Shown: positions 1-12,253 of the stretch, piece by piece
How positions within the stretch are numbered: the stretch's first letter is position 1
Layout of the letters: each line of letters opens with the position of its first letter
DNA from: Canna indica
Lineage: Eukaryota; Streptophyta; Magnoliopsida; Zingiberales; Cannaceae
Assembly: GCA_034359265.1 (NCBI GenBank)
Contig: CP136893.1
Coordinates: forward strand, 21,150,001-21,214,000
Reading direction: 5' to 3'
DNA: 64,000 bases
Notes under the pieces: generated by a model
Databases searched by the model: none
Told to the model about the DNA's origin: nothing
What the model saw: the letters and a program-made list of their open reading frames with translations, nothing else
Made by a program: the position numbers and the translations under genes

Positions 1-63
1 TAAGGAATGAGATTTTAAGGAACTACTTAAATTGTTGGAATTTGGAAACTTTCTTGCTGAGTG

Positions 64-472
64 AAGGGGTGCAATTGAGCCAAACTGCTTGCGAGCTACT
101 TGGGATCGACTTGATGAAAACTTGAATTAGCTCGATCTTGTCGAGCTCGAGCCAAGCTCAAGCTAATCAATACTCGGCTCGAGGAGCTCGCGAGCCTAAT
201 CAAGCTTTACATGTGAGCTTAAATTTGAGCTCATTCACGAGCTCAATTGAGCTCGATAGAATTTGAACCCGCATAGCTTGATCTCGAGCCGAGCTTAATT
301 GAGCTCACTTAAGCTCAAAATAATAAACAAGCCTAATGAGCCGAGCTCAAGTCGAGCTCAAGCCTAGCTCGAGCCTAAAAGATCAAAGCTCGACTGAGCT
401 CGAGATCGAGTTCAACATTTCTTAAACGAGCCGAGTTGAGCATGCCCGTACTCGAGCTCGATTACACCCCTA
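64..472. mobile_element. Non-autonomous hAT-type element rich in GAGCTC/CTCGAG words, copy 1
   Basis: The ends are short inverted repeats (AGGGGTGCAAT on the left, ATTACACCCCT on the right). The flanks are an 8-base target duplication, GCTGAGTG at 56-63 and GCTCAGTG at 473-480 (7/8 matches). The interior has no reading frame and is an irregular array of GAGCTC-, CTCGAG- and AGCTTG-like words. A second copy with the same ends lies at 43463-43831. The 8-base duplication points to the hAT superfamily. Confidence 0.7.
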
Positions 473-480
473 GCTCAGTG

Positions 481-1699
481 TTTATCTTCAAGCTTATGTG
501 CTCTGTTTTACATCGTGATGATGTCCTACATGCTGCTTCTTCAATGAGTAAGATCAAATGTTGATGCAGTCTTCTCACTAACATAGGTTGTATTTCAAAT
601 CTTAAGATCAAATGTTTGTGCAATCTCTCAATCTTCCTTCTGTAAAGGCTGTATTCGAGTCTTGTAATCAGTGCAAGGATCTTGGCTGAGGATAGTACTA
701 GAATTTCTATGAGGGAGATCAGAATTCAAGTAATATACAACATTTTTGTTGTACAAGTTTAAGCCTAAGTTCATCGGTGGCATCTTATGCACAGGGATCA
801 CCCCCTTTTTGCCTATATACCCATGTAGTTTTCATTTAAACAACAATTTATCTATGATATAGAGCATACAAGGGACAACTAAGATTTGGAAAAGATCAGC
901 ATCGCCACAGCAAAGTGATATTATTGTTGTTGCATTGGCAAGAGAAGTATATTTGTTATCATTATTTTGATTGTTTGTCTTCATTCTTATGAACTAGATA
1001 AACATTATCTGTGCATATTAATCTTGCACTATTTTATATCTGCTTTTGATGTAGTATATATTTAATATGTAAGCAATTTCTTGCACCACCTTTTAATATT
1101 GATTGAGGAGTGATCATATGTTATGGACTCTACTTCTCCACCTCACCAGCCCACATCATCCCCATCGTCCACCACATCATCAAAACATTGTGAAGAGGTA
1201 GCAAAACGGAATTCGAATATCAAAGAGGACAACAAAGGCAACTTGGAAACAAATTGGAAGAATAGAATCTTCATTACTTAATTATGTTTTTAATAGGTTC
1301 TATCTCCATTTAATTAAGCTTTTAATAGGTTTCCTTTTTGTGAAAAATATTGTCATAATGTATCCTATAAATAGAAGTAAATGGGAAGGAAAAACATATC
1401 AGGTTTTTCAAATACAACTATACACCTCTCTCTCTATCCACTACCACCACCCAACTATCCTCTTCCTCTTCTAGATTTCCAACAACCAAAACAACAAACG
1501 TAGGTGATGACATTAGTCGTCATCGGCCCCATAGTCGTGCTTATACGAAGGCATGTAACATCATATTGTTTTCATAATTTGAATTTATCTTGTATGATTA
1601 GAAGTTTTCTCTAATTTGTAAAGTTTTTATTACGAAATCATTTCAGAAAAGAGATTTTGTATGTTATTCATTAATTCTTATACATCCTTCCAATTCCAG
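481..1699. other. Gene-free 5' flank of the GONST locus
   Basis: This stretch is AT-rich with no convincing long frame. A short open segment starts with ATG at 1123 (rich in Ser, Pro and Thr) and could be a leader exon, but nothing supports it. A TATA-like box sits at 1366. Confidence 0.4.
1366..1373 (+). promoter_or_regulatory. Candidate TATA box upstream of the GONST locus
   Basis: TATAAATA is followed about 50-70 bases later by a CT-rich tract (1420-1470) that resembles a plant 5' leader. It fits a promoter for the downstream transporter. The surrounding sequence could instead belong to an old retrotransposon LTR, so the assignment is tentative. Confidence 0.3.
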
Positions 1700-4148
1700 A
1701 AATCTTCCTCTAAACTCTCCTGCTGATCTCCTAGAAAGAATTAATTCAGATTCGCCAACTAGCAAAGTCCTAAATAGTAAAGAAAGGTGCTTTGATGAAC
1801 TTTGAGCAGAACGGGACAGTTGACACAGTCACAATTCATGTAGGTGCTGGAAAAAAGATGTGGTCAGCAGGCGAGTATGACCCTTTTTCCTACCTACATA
1901 TGATAACTTCTGTTTTCAGGCAATATTTTCCTGGTGTTGTAAATTTTTGAAATATTTTTCTCGTACTTGTAATTCATTTTGGAACAGATTTTCGTATGAT
2001 GGATTTTATCAATTTGATAAAAAAAGGAGTTCAATCATGTTGCAGGTATTTCTGGTTTAGCATCAGCTCATATATAGGACATACAATAATTAAGTTTGTT
2101 TATCCAGCATGCTATACTTAAAGCAAGGGTGGATTTTTATGCATATCCACTTAAGTTTGATTGAAGACTGTGTTTTCTTATACACCCTAATATCCTAGTA
2201 CTATCATTGTTCACTTGACAATTCCTGTTTCTGTTAATTACTTCCATCTCTTTATAATAACTATACTAAATTTCCATTTTCATTATTAAAAGTTCTGCTT
2301 AAATCTTTAGGTCTGGAGCAAAATATATTTCTCAGAATGGCGTGGACTTGGAAAATGATAAAGCAGAAAAAGACCACGATAATATTCTACATTGTTACAT
2401 TCCTGTAAAAATATACAACCAGGCTCTTCTTTCATGTCTAGCGTACTGCATATCATCATGCAGCATGCTTCTGGTTAATAAGTTTGTGCTGTCAAGCTAT
2501 AATTTTAATGCTGGAATATCACTAATGCTATATCAGGTGCTGTATCTTGAACTTTTTTTATCTATTCTATGTAAAAAGTTCCAAGCCACTTCATTTTTAT
2601 TGCTTGGACCAATTAGGAATGCCTTATAGTCTTATACTAATTAACTATTGATCCAAGGTCCCTTTGATTGCAGAATTTTGTCTCAGTAACTGTAGTCTCC
2701 ACATTGAGTTTGTTTGACATAATATCAACAGAACCACTCACATGGAAATTGGTTAAAGTCTGGTTTCCAGTGAATGCTATATTTGTTGGAATGCTTATCA
2801 CAAGCATGTTTAGGTACATGACAACTCTCCAGAGCAATGATCTTTCTGTTCTTTCTTCATAGAACAACTTTTTGTATATGCAAATAATTGTTAGTATCTA
2901 CTATTGGAAGAATACTTCTTTTATCCTTGGAAAAAAATAAGTAATAGCATAGCATGTAGGAGTGTGTTTACTCTATATATTTAGAATTTTACATACATGT
3001 TTTAAGTTATAGATAAACAAAACCTCCATTTATTGGAAAACAGTAAGTTTGTATGTCTTCACAGGCATCTTTTACCTCAAATTAGAAATTTCCATGCCCT
3101 TGTAATCAGTCAAAACTTTAAAGTAATCTTCTTATTTAATTTAAAAAAGATTAAAAGGTGTGTTCTATTTCCTATGGAATGTTGACTATCTCATGAACCT
3201 ATTAATTTTTATCTTATTGTAGGGAAGGCACAAAGGAACAACTTTTTCATTTGACTGTATTAATGTCTTGACTCTTGATAATGGTGTTATATTATGAGAA
3301 AATGGATCAATATAAGTGAGATTTTATTATAGAGTTGATAGCAAGCTTATTATTGCGACCAAAAAAATCTCACGGTAGCGAACCTTGATATTGATATATC
3401 GTTTCGCGACCGATATATCATCCGCGTCGCGACATATTGACAATATAATATATATTATAAATATATATATAATAGCAAACATAGAATATACAAAAATCCA
3501 ATTAAATTCACATAGCATGAATCATGTAATACCCAAACATTATACAATATTATGCAAACCCAATGTAACAGTAAACCCTAAACCCAAACAGCATGTAAAC
3601 ACAGTATAATAGTATACATTATAACAAATAATACTCAAATAAACCCTTGTAAACACACCATAACAGTATACTATCAGCATGTAAACACAATAATTTTTTA
3701 TTCGAGAACAGTTCGGAAATCAAACTTTGATTCCGGAACAGTTCGGGAATCAAATTAATTTGATTCCAGAATCAAGGATGGCAGAAGAACAGTTTGAGGA
3801 TGGCGGAAGAAGAAACACAATCAATACCAGAATAGTTCGCCGGAATATACCTGCTGCCGAAAAATAGAAAGGATCGCCGGGGTGGAGAAAAGGAGACACC
3901 GACGGGATGCGAGGAGGAAGAGGAGAGAGGCGCCGACAGGATGCGAGTGAGGAAGAGAGTCGACAATAGCGTTTAAGTTAGGTTTTTTTTAAAAAAGCAA
4001 TAATGTAGATAACTTTTATCTACAAGTTGGATGAAAAAAATGCATAAAAATAATCATGGCTCAACGGTGGACCAAGAAATGGTCCACCATGAGAGCCAGG
4101 GTTCGAAACTGGCGGGCGCATTTTTTTATATATTTACAAATAGCGTCC

Positions 4149-4194
4149 ATCTCGTCGGGATCTCGTCCAATCTTGGACGAGATCCCGACGAGAT
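4149..4194. repeat. Perfect inverted repeat, 22-base arms
   Basis: The left arm 4149-4170 and right arm 4173-4194 are exact reverse complements separated by two bases. The arms begin ATCTCGTCGGGATCTCG. Confidence 0.9.
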
Positions 4195-4258
4195 GTGAGA
4201 AATCTCGGGATCGCCCGTCTCGTCCGGACGATCCAGGATTTCTCACTGAGACGCCGAT

Positions 4259-4293
4259 ATCTCGTCGCTATCTCGACGAGATAGCGACGAGAT
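4259..4293. repeat. Perfect inverted repeat, 17-base arms
   Basis: The arm 4259-4275 (ATCTCGTCGCTATCTCG) is exactly complementary to 4277-4293 around a single base. It shares the ATCTCGTCG word with the palindrome about 65 bases upstream, so both probably belong to one element. Confidence 0.9.
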
Positions 4294-4731
4294 GATAACA
4301 GTGGTTGATAGTAATTCAATAATATAATTACTTTCACATAGCTTGCACTAAATAGGGACACATGAATTTGATTGTATTATTGTCTTTTCCTCAAAAGGAA
4401 ATAAGTTCCCTAATTTTTTATGAATATTTATTCTTCTTCATGTAGTTTAAAATACATCAATGTTGCTATGGTAACAATTCTTAAGAATGCCACCAACGTT
4501 ATTATTGCTCTTGGAGAAACATACATTTTCATGAAGCATCATGGAAACAAAGTGTGGTCTGCCCTACTCCTAATGGTATGTCACCTTCACTATGAACTCT
4601 AAAGGCTGCTAAAGTTCCACTTTGATTTGTAAAAATCTGGACCTTTGATTACCTATCTTCATCCATATGTTTAATTGGATATATTTCTGCGTGATAGTGA
4701 TTGTTTAAAGCAATGTGATTTCCTATCTTCA

Positions 4732-4860
4732 TTCCATCATGATGGAAGATCGAAAATTTGGCATGAATGCAATGTGCGATGTTTTGATGACGTTAAGAGT
4801 TCCACTGAGAACATCGCACATTGCGTTCATGCCAAATTTTCGATCTCCATCATGATGGAA
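4732..4860. repeat. Long near-perfect hairpin in a GONST intron (miRNA-precursor-like or MITE)
   Basis: The arm 4732-4783 (52 bases) pairs with 4810-4860 with one mismatch and one extra base, around a 26-base loop. The outer ends are themselves the palindrome TTCCATCATGATGGAA. The geometry suits a young miRNA foldback or a small inverted-repeat transposon. No flanking target duplication was recognised. Confidence 0.75.
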
Positions 4861-5221
4861 TGCGACAGAGCCTCAGGGAGAGTGACCAACCCTCCAATGT
4901 ATAGTTATAGCTCTGGAAAAGGTGCTCGTGATACTGTAACGAAATCGTCAAGCCTTCTCCTAACTCGTAATATGGATTTTGCTATATAAATCCTCGTATT
5001 GCCAAGTTGGTTAGCCAAGAAATGGTATAGCCAAAGTATGAAATGTCACCTTGATCTTTCTTTATTCAAGAAAGTCTGTCTCTAATGACTACCTAGATAG
5101 CTATATTTCTGCTGATAAGAGGATAACATGATTTTCGTAATAATTGATCATGCTGTGGCATGGCATTGATTTAAATATGTTGAAATATATATATTTTTTA
5201 CATCTCTCTGTAATAGAGTGC

Positions 5222-5429
5222 AACTTCTATGGGTAGGCTGCCCATAGAAAACATATGAACGGGTGGATATGAGTAGAAAAAGAATGAACATGGATAGAAA
5301 GAAAATGGATATGAATTTAATTCTTTGAATTCATATCCATTCCTTTTCTATTCATGTTCATTCAATCAAATCCCATATCCAGTCCTTCATAGAGATTTAT
5401 ATGGGCACGCTGCCCATATAAGTTTTTTT
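5222..5429. mobile_element. MITE-like foldback
   Basis: The left arm, from TCTATGGGTAGGCTGCCCAT onward, is complementary to a right arm ending GGGCACGCTGCCCATATAA. The inner arms (GGATATGAGTAGAAAAAGAATG and the matching CATTCCTTTTCTATTCATG) extend the foldback almost to the centre near 5310-5320. There is no coding capacity. It lies in the GONST intron between 4576 and 5704. The exact termini and target duplication are uncertain. Confidence 0.6.
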
Positions 5430-6076
5430 CCTCTGGAATTTAGGTGAGGAGGTTTATTTTGATTTGCTTCTTGTGGAGCATGATATACTATATATGTCAC
5501 ATTTTAAAAAATAAAAATAGAAAAAAACTGGGTGCAGATGCTTAAGGTTTGGTAAGTGTTCTGCATTCACTTTCAAACTAATATTGTTTTGTTACTATAA
5601 GGATGCAATCTAAGTTGATTCTTTGCTTCTTCAGGATACATCAAATAAGGATGGTGTACCAAGTTTGTCTGATACTCTGATTTACATTTGTTCTTTTGCT
5701 ACAGATAATTTCGGCAATCTCAGGAGGAGTTACAGATCTTTCCTTTCATGCAGTGGGCTATGCATGGCAAATTGCAAATTGCTTTTTAACAGCATCATAT
5801 TCAGTAATACTCGAATTTGAATTTGTCGTCTCACCATAAGAAAAATCAAATATTATTTTCTAATGGACATAGGTTATTCAGCTTTTGTTAACAATACTCT
5901 GTTGGAGAAATTGAAGTAGTTGAAAATTGTTAGCTTCAAGGAATCCAATATTTAAATTAAATAATCAGGATATCTATTTTCTTTGCTTAAGTATAATAAT
6001 GGCTCACTATCTTGTTTTTATGTACTATCAAAGGTGCTAAAACCATTTCATAGTGCCTCAATCTCTTATCTATATT

Positions 6077-6279
6077 GGTATGTTTGCTTCATTGGATAGG
6101 ATAGGATAGGACTAGAAAATAAATAAGGGTGGATTAGATATGAATTTTTTAAATCCGGTGTACATCGGATATAATATCATTTTTATACTCATTTTCCTCT
6201 AATCTATGCACTAAACAAACAATGGATATTAATCCATCCCTTATGATATCCTTCCTTATCCTATGAAGCAAACATGCCC
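6077..6279. mobile_element. MITE with GGTATGTTTGCTTCAT / ATGAAGCAAACATGCCC termini
   Basis: The terminal inverted repeats of about 25 bases differ by only a few substitutions, and the element is about 200 bases with no frame. Flanking TAT triplets on either side hint at a PIF/Harbinger (Tourist) element, but the triplet spacing is not exact. It lies in a GONST intron. Confidence 0.6.
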
Positions 6280-8133
6280 TATGAGTCAACAAATTTGACA
6301 AAGAAAAATGATCCAACAAAAATTAGAAGCCATGAATCAATTAATTTCACCAAAACTATATGGTCCCTGCAGAAATCGCCAAAACTATTGCAAATAAATA
6401 TTGTATTCTTTCCATGTCTTTTCACGTCCTCCAATTGTTGATTCATGGACATTTTTTTCGCCTTTTTTTCATTTGTTTGTAGCTTGTTTTTGTAAACAAA
6501 ATTTTAAATATCAACAAATATGAATCAACTGATGTGTGGTTTGTGCAGTTTTTTCTTTTTTCCCTACCTATATTGTATTCCATTCACAACTCTTGAATAG
6601 AATACAATTGCTTTCTTTCAAAAAAAAACTGATATGTGGTTTTATTCTCAGTTAACTTTACGGCGGGTTATGGATACTGCTAAATAAGTCACCAAATCTG
6701 GGAACTTGAGTGAGTTTTCAATGGTTATTCTCAACAACACTCTTTCTTTGCCTTTAGGACTTCTGCTCATGTTTGTTTTTGGTGAAGTGGAATATATTTA
6801 TAACACGTAAGTGAATAATTGAAGTTCACAGCTTGATTTTTCTTTTCTGCTTTACTTATATCAACTGTTTGATGCTGCTTCTACTTAAATGTTTCCATAC
6901 ATAAGTCATTTTATGTTTAATATTATTCGTAAATAAAACTAAATGCAGAGTGCATTCTTGCAACAACTTCTGATTTTATACTCCATTAAATATGACTAGG
7001 CAATAGGAAAGAAACTTATTCACTCTGAAAAAAAGAAAAAAACCATTTTTTTGGAAAAATATTGCTTCGTCATTGAGGAGCAGCCAGTTGATAAGGAAAA
7101 CAAAAGTCATGTTGGCATATTGGTATGGTATATGTGGTATTCAAGGAGGATAATATTTAGCAAGATATTGATCATACAGGTGAAATTATTACTGGACAAG
7201 TCCAAGATTGAACACATACGAAGAAAGATACAATTTAGCAATCTCATGGAGTCATTCAACTCATCAACATTGTTGAGAATATTAAGTAGGAAATAATGTA
7301 ATAAGGAAATCAATTAAATTGGCTTCCTTTTAAGTTTATGTTATTAGTTCTTGCTCTATTTAGTCGTTCCATTAGGGATGTTTTCTTAGATAGTCATTGT
7401 TATTTGCCTATATTATCGGTCAATATATTTGCAATCTTTTAATATAATATCCCTTTTCACGGACATGAATTCTCAAACTAAAGAGTTCTACTTGCCTTAA
7501 ACCATCATAGCTTCTCATCAAATAACGCAAGATTTTTAAAACCATTGTTAATCACTAAGAGTAATGAAATATGGAGGATCCAACAAGCCAATTCATCTGG
7601 AATAATTTTTCTAGTCTATGACTATGATGATCCTTCTGTCCAGGGCTTTATGTTAATAGCTCTTTTTCAGTTAAGCAGAAATGTTCATAAAGCAGAACAT
7701 GTCTTTTTTTTGTCTTAATGAATTTATGTATCTCTCAAGTGATTTGACAGGCCACTTCTGAAGATGCCTATGTTCTGGTTAGTGATAACTTCAAGTGGTT
7801 TTTTGGGTCTTGCCATCAGCTTCACTTCAATGTGGTTTCTCCATCAGACAAGTGCAACTACATACAGGTATATCACTCAGAAAACTTGAGTGTGACATTT
7901 CAATTGTAAAGTCAATCTTCCTTTTTTTTTTTGAACTAGAGAAGACTTGTATTGATCAAAAAAAGCTTTGAGGTTACAAGTGGGGGTAAAGAGAGATGAG
8001 AAGGAGGGTACGGGAAAATACAAAACAAAGAGCAAAAAGACTAATTACATAGATTGACCAGGTTAACTCCTTCAATAGCGAGCTCAACAGGGGATTTCCT
8101 GGTTCTGTCAAAGATTCTCAAATTCCTTTAATA

Positions 8134-11100
8134 TCACAATTTCCAGTTCCAGATCATAGTGATAAGATATTTTTGCCTTCTAGAAGATGAACTATCGGTC
8201 CTGGTGCATGTCCAAGGTCTATACCCAAACTGAAAATGGACCGAGTTGCAGAAATTGAGCAGAAGATCCCACCCTTGATTAGAGAAGGCGCAAGTTGAGA
8301 AGAGGTGGTCATGAGATTCATCTTCAGTATTACAAAGAACGCATCTTGGGTCCACTTGGATGAATCTCCTTAGTAGCCGGTCCTTAGTGGGTAACCTCCT
8401 CAAATTAATGAGCTAGTTATTAATCGACACACTTCGGGGCAGTTAGGAAGCCATACAAATTTTGCCGCAGGATCGAGGATGCATTTGAAGGAAAGCAAAT
8501 TATAGAGAGATTTGGTGGAGAAGTTACCATGACAATTCCATTTCCAGGAGATTCTATCATCGCCAAAATTGTGGAGAATGCTATTCAGATCAAATGCTAG
8601 GCTGACAATGGATTCAATGTCAACAAAGTTGGTGAAGGAGATGTTCCAACCTCGTATCCCGCCATGTTCATCAAACTCTTTGCTTTCGCTAATGAGAGCG
8701 TTGGGAGAAGTGACAAGGCCAAAAAGAGTTGGAAATTTATACAAAGTTTTGATCCATTTAGCCAACGATCCGTCCATAACCGGGTTCAAGAGCGCGAACC
8801 GATAAGAAACTGTACAGAGTGACTAAAAATGTCAACATTATTCATAATGCCTTTCCAAATGAAGGATAAGGTGTCTCGGAGAGTGGCGCCACAATGGATT
8901 AACTCCGGATATAAAGAGCTTATTAATTTAACCCATACTAAGTCATGATTGCCGAAGAGTTTGCAGAGCCAACCCCCTAGACGAGCCCTGTTGTGATGTT
9001 GGATGTCCAAGATCCCTAGTCCCCCCTCCTCCTTTTTCATCGTGACTTTTTCCCAATTTACATGACATTTGCCTTGGAGAGGGGAATTCGTGACTTCCGT
9101 CCAAATGACTTGCTTCATTTTTCTGTCAATAGCCTTAATAACCCACAAAGGAGCCTTGTAAATGGAAAAAATGTAAGAACCTTGGCTGGTAAGGACACTA
9201 TTGGTTAAGGTGATTCTTCCGCTCTGGAGAGGAGTGGCCCTTGCCAGGCGGCTAGAGCTCTATCAAACTTGCTAATTAACTGAAGCAAGTCTTCCTTAAG
9301 CAATCTACCTACCCGTAAGGGTAGGCCCAAATATTTGATGGGGAAATTATCTGGCGAACATTGGAGAATTGTCGTTGCTTGATTGGCGGTTGAAGGGTTC
9401 CCAAGAATACTCGGCTCTAGTTTTTTCCTTGTTGATTTTCAACCCCTTGGTGAACTCAAAGCAAGTCAGTAGTAATTTAAAATTGTTAATTTGAGGGAGA
9501 GAAGCTTTACAGAATATGATCAAGTCGTCCGCAAATGAGCTATGCGTTACTCCTCCCTCGATGATCTCATTTAGGGCTCCTTGAATAGTCCCAGAATTGG
9601 CCGCCTTCCTTAAAAGCCGAGAAAGAGTATCAGTGATCAAGTTGAAAAGGAGCGGGGAGAGAGGATTATCTTGTCTCAGTCCTCTTTTGTGGGAAAAAGG
9701 CCGGCTCAACTTGCCATTGATCAATAGTGAAGATGAAGAGGAGCGAAGGATGTGAGATATCCGGCCAATCCAGATAGAAGGAAAACCTCTGGCTCTGAGG
9801 AGGTCCTCGATGAAATTCCAGTTGACTGAGTCGAATGCCTTCTCAAAATCAATCTTTATCAAACAAGAATCATCAATATGTTGTTTGCAAGCCCAGACGA
9901 TTTCGTGAACTGTCATGAAACAGTCAAGATTGCATCTTCCAGAAATAAAAGCCCCTTGGTTCGAGTCAAGCAGAAGTGGCATGAGAGGGGATAGCCTATT
10001 GGAGAGAAGCTTGGAGAAAATTTAATAAGGCAATTCTCAAGACTTATTGGGCGAAAATCAGCAGTAGAAACAAGACCTTCTCGCTTGGGGATGAGAGTGA
10101 TAATGGCTTGATTTATACGCTTCATGTGTGTTGGGTGTTGATGAAGGTCATTAAGGATTTGCATAATATAATCTCCTAAATTTTGCCAATAGTGTTTAAA
10201 GAATTCCAGAGTAATATCATCAGGCCCTGGAGACTTATAATTCTTCATGAATCGAATGACCTTAGAAACCTCATCAATGGTGAAAGAGCTGTCAAGACCG
10301 CAAAGGAGTAAGTGAGCTGACTGGTAAAGATCGGACCAGTTAATCCCTAACAATGGAGGGATATTCTTACCAAGCCAATCCAGATAGAAGGAAAACCTCT
10401 GGCTCTGAGGAGGTCCTCGATGAAATTCCAGTTGACTGAGTCGAATGCCTTCTCAAAATCAATCTTTATCAAACAAGAATCATCAATATGTTGTTTGCAA
10501 GTCTAGACGATTTCGTGAACTGTCATGAAACAGTCAAGACTGCATCTTCCAGAAATAAAAGCCCCTTGGTTCGAGTCAAGCAGAAGTGGCATGAGAGGGG
10601 ATAGCCTATTGGAGAGAAGCTTGGAGAAAATTTTAATAAGGCAATTCTCAAGACTTATTGGGCGAAAATCAGCAGTAGAAACAAGACCTTCTCGCTTGGG
10701 GATGAGAGTGATAATGGCTTGATTTATACGCTTCATGTGTGTTGGGTGTTGATGAAGGTCATTAAGGATTTGCATAATATAATCTCCTAAATTTTGCCAA
10801 TAGTGTTTAAAGAATTCCAGAGTAATATCGTCAGGCCCTGGAGACTTATAATTCTTCATGGATCGAATGACCTTAGAAACCTCATCAATGGTGAAAGGGC
10901 TGTCAAGACCGCAAAGGAGTAAGTGAGCTGGCTGGTAAAGATCGGACCAGTTAATCCCTAACAATGGAGGGATATTCTTACCAAACAGATCAATAAACGT
11001 GTTCCTGAATTCCTCAAAGATGCTAGCATCATCAGGTAGGGTTCCCCGAGGGCTTTGAATACAATGTATCCAATTTCTGTTACGTCTGAGGGTAGCACAC

Positions 11101-12195
11101 TGATGGAAGAATATGATATTTTTGTCGCCTTCCTTAATCCATCTTTTCTTAGCTCGTTGCCTCCAAAAGGTGTCTTCATTCTGGTATAATTTATCAAGAC
11201 CGGCTTTGGTGGATCTGAAGTTGTTAAGCTCGGGTAACGACATATTTCCTGAATTCAGCTAGATTTGAAAGAATTCTAACCTGCTCATCTAGGGCCTTTC
11301 TTTAAGCACTCCAACCCTTTCTCCGAAGAGAGTCCCAAGTCTTGATGGTTGGCCTAAGCTGCTTCCAAGATTCTATCCAACCTGAGAGAAGAGCCCCACA
11401 CCTAGGCAAAGCATCCTTCATGGCAAGAACATTGTTAAGCCCTATATGGATCATGGTAGGGAATTCGGGTGTGTTGAACCAAACGGATTCTAAGCGGAAT
11501 GGTCTGCTCAAAGATGGGCCCAGAACTAGGTTCTTAAGCACAAGTGGGTTATGATCAGAAAGTCTTCTAGGACTACCAGAACCCAACAACCCGGAAAGGA
11601 TGCCAGAAAGCTTGAATTAACCAAAATTTTGCCAAGTTTTGCTAGCGCAGGCCTGATATGATTATTGGTCCAGGTGTAAGTTTCTCCATTGATAGGAATT
11701 TCCATAAATTGTGAATCTGCAATGAATTTTGAGAACCGACGCGAGTCATAGATATTTCCGCGGCAATTTAGTCGCTCTCCATTGTGTTTTGTCATATTGA
11801 AGTCTCCTCCCAAGACTGCAGGTTCCGCCCATAAGTCCCAATGAGCCAAAAGCTCTGATTGATTTAATATGAAGAAGCTTGAGTTTGATAAAAGAGGTAC
11901 CCAAAATGGCGTCTTGGTAAGACCAAACACCCTGATTCCAGAAAGCCAGAATACCACTAGAGAAGCCAATCGCATTAATTGCTTGAAAGTGGGGCTGAGT
12001 TCCATTTGTAAATCCCGAAGTATGTTTTACAATTCTGTTGGAGGTGAGAGCTAACTTGGTTTCAAACAGGAAAGCAACTGAACAATTAAGATCACGCCGC
12101 AACTGCTTAATCATATAACGCTGAGATAGGCGGTTGAGACCGCGAACATTCCAAAACAGAATATTAAGATAACTACAGTTGTTTGTAGAGTTCAT
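8134..12195 (-). pseudogene. LINE ORF2: endonuclease, reverse transcriptase and zinc-binding domain, broken
   Basis: Read on the - strand, the endonuclease begins at 12195 (ILFWNVRGLNR; later VLGGDFNMT and TYTWTNN after a frameshift near 11.8 kb). The reverse transcriptase follows, with IKIDFEKAFDSVNW and the catalytic SFADDLI box (around 9530). The usual RQGDPLSP is here RQDNPLSP. The C-terminal zf-RVT region (CVLCNTEDESHDHLFSTC) lies at 8134-8403. Several frameshifts and a 610-base duplication inside the domain make it inactive. Confidence 0.9.
9764..10984. repeat. 610/611-base tandem duplication inside LINE ORF2
   Basis: Copy 1 is 9764-10373 and copy 2 is 10374-10984. They are nearly identical: one T is missing in copy 1 in the TTTTAATAAGG stretch, and there are a few substitutions. 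The duplicated block covers the start of the reverse transcriptase domain. Confidence 0.95.
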
Positions 12196-12253
12196 AGAAG
12201 TTCAAAAACAACAGATCACATAAGAAAAAAAACAAGTCTAATGACTGCAAACA

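Larger units (their letters stand above)
2814..4445. repeat. GONST intron with unclassified repeat material
   Basis: This intron holds a region near 3350-3450 rich in GCGACC/CGCGAC words and a Ser-Pro-rich GC patch at 3830-3970. It also has two perfect inverted repeats at 4149-4194 and 4259-4293 built on ATCTCGTCG. No transposase frame or clear terminal repeat was found. It looks like decayed, possibly nested, non-autonomous transposon sequence. Confidence 0.4.

Noticed and set aside
3555..3595. Telomere-like AAACCCTAAACCC near 3571
   Set aside because: Only about two units, within AT-rich repeats; no array.
7051..7296. An 81-residue frame in a GONST intron
   Set aside because: It is AT-rich with no recognisable domain, and lies between two well-defined exons.
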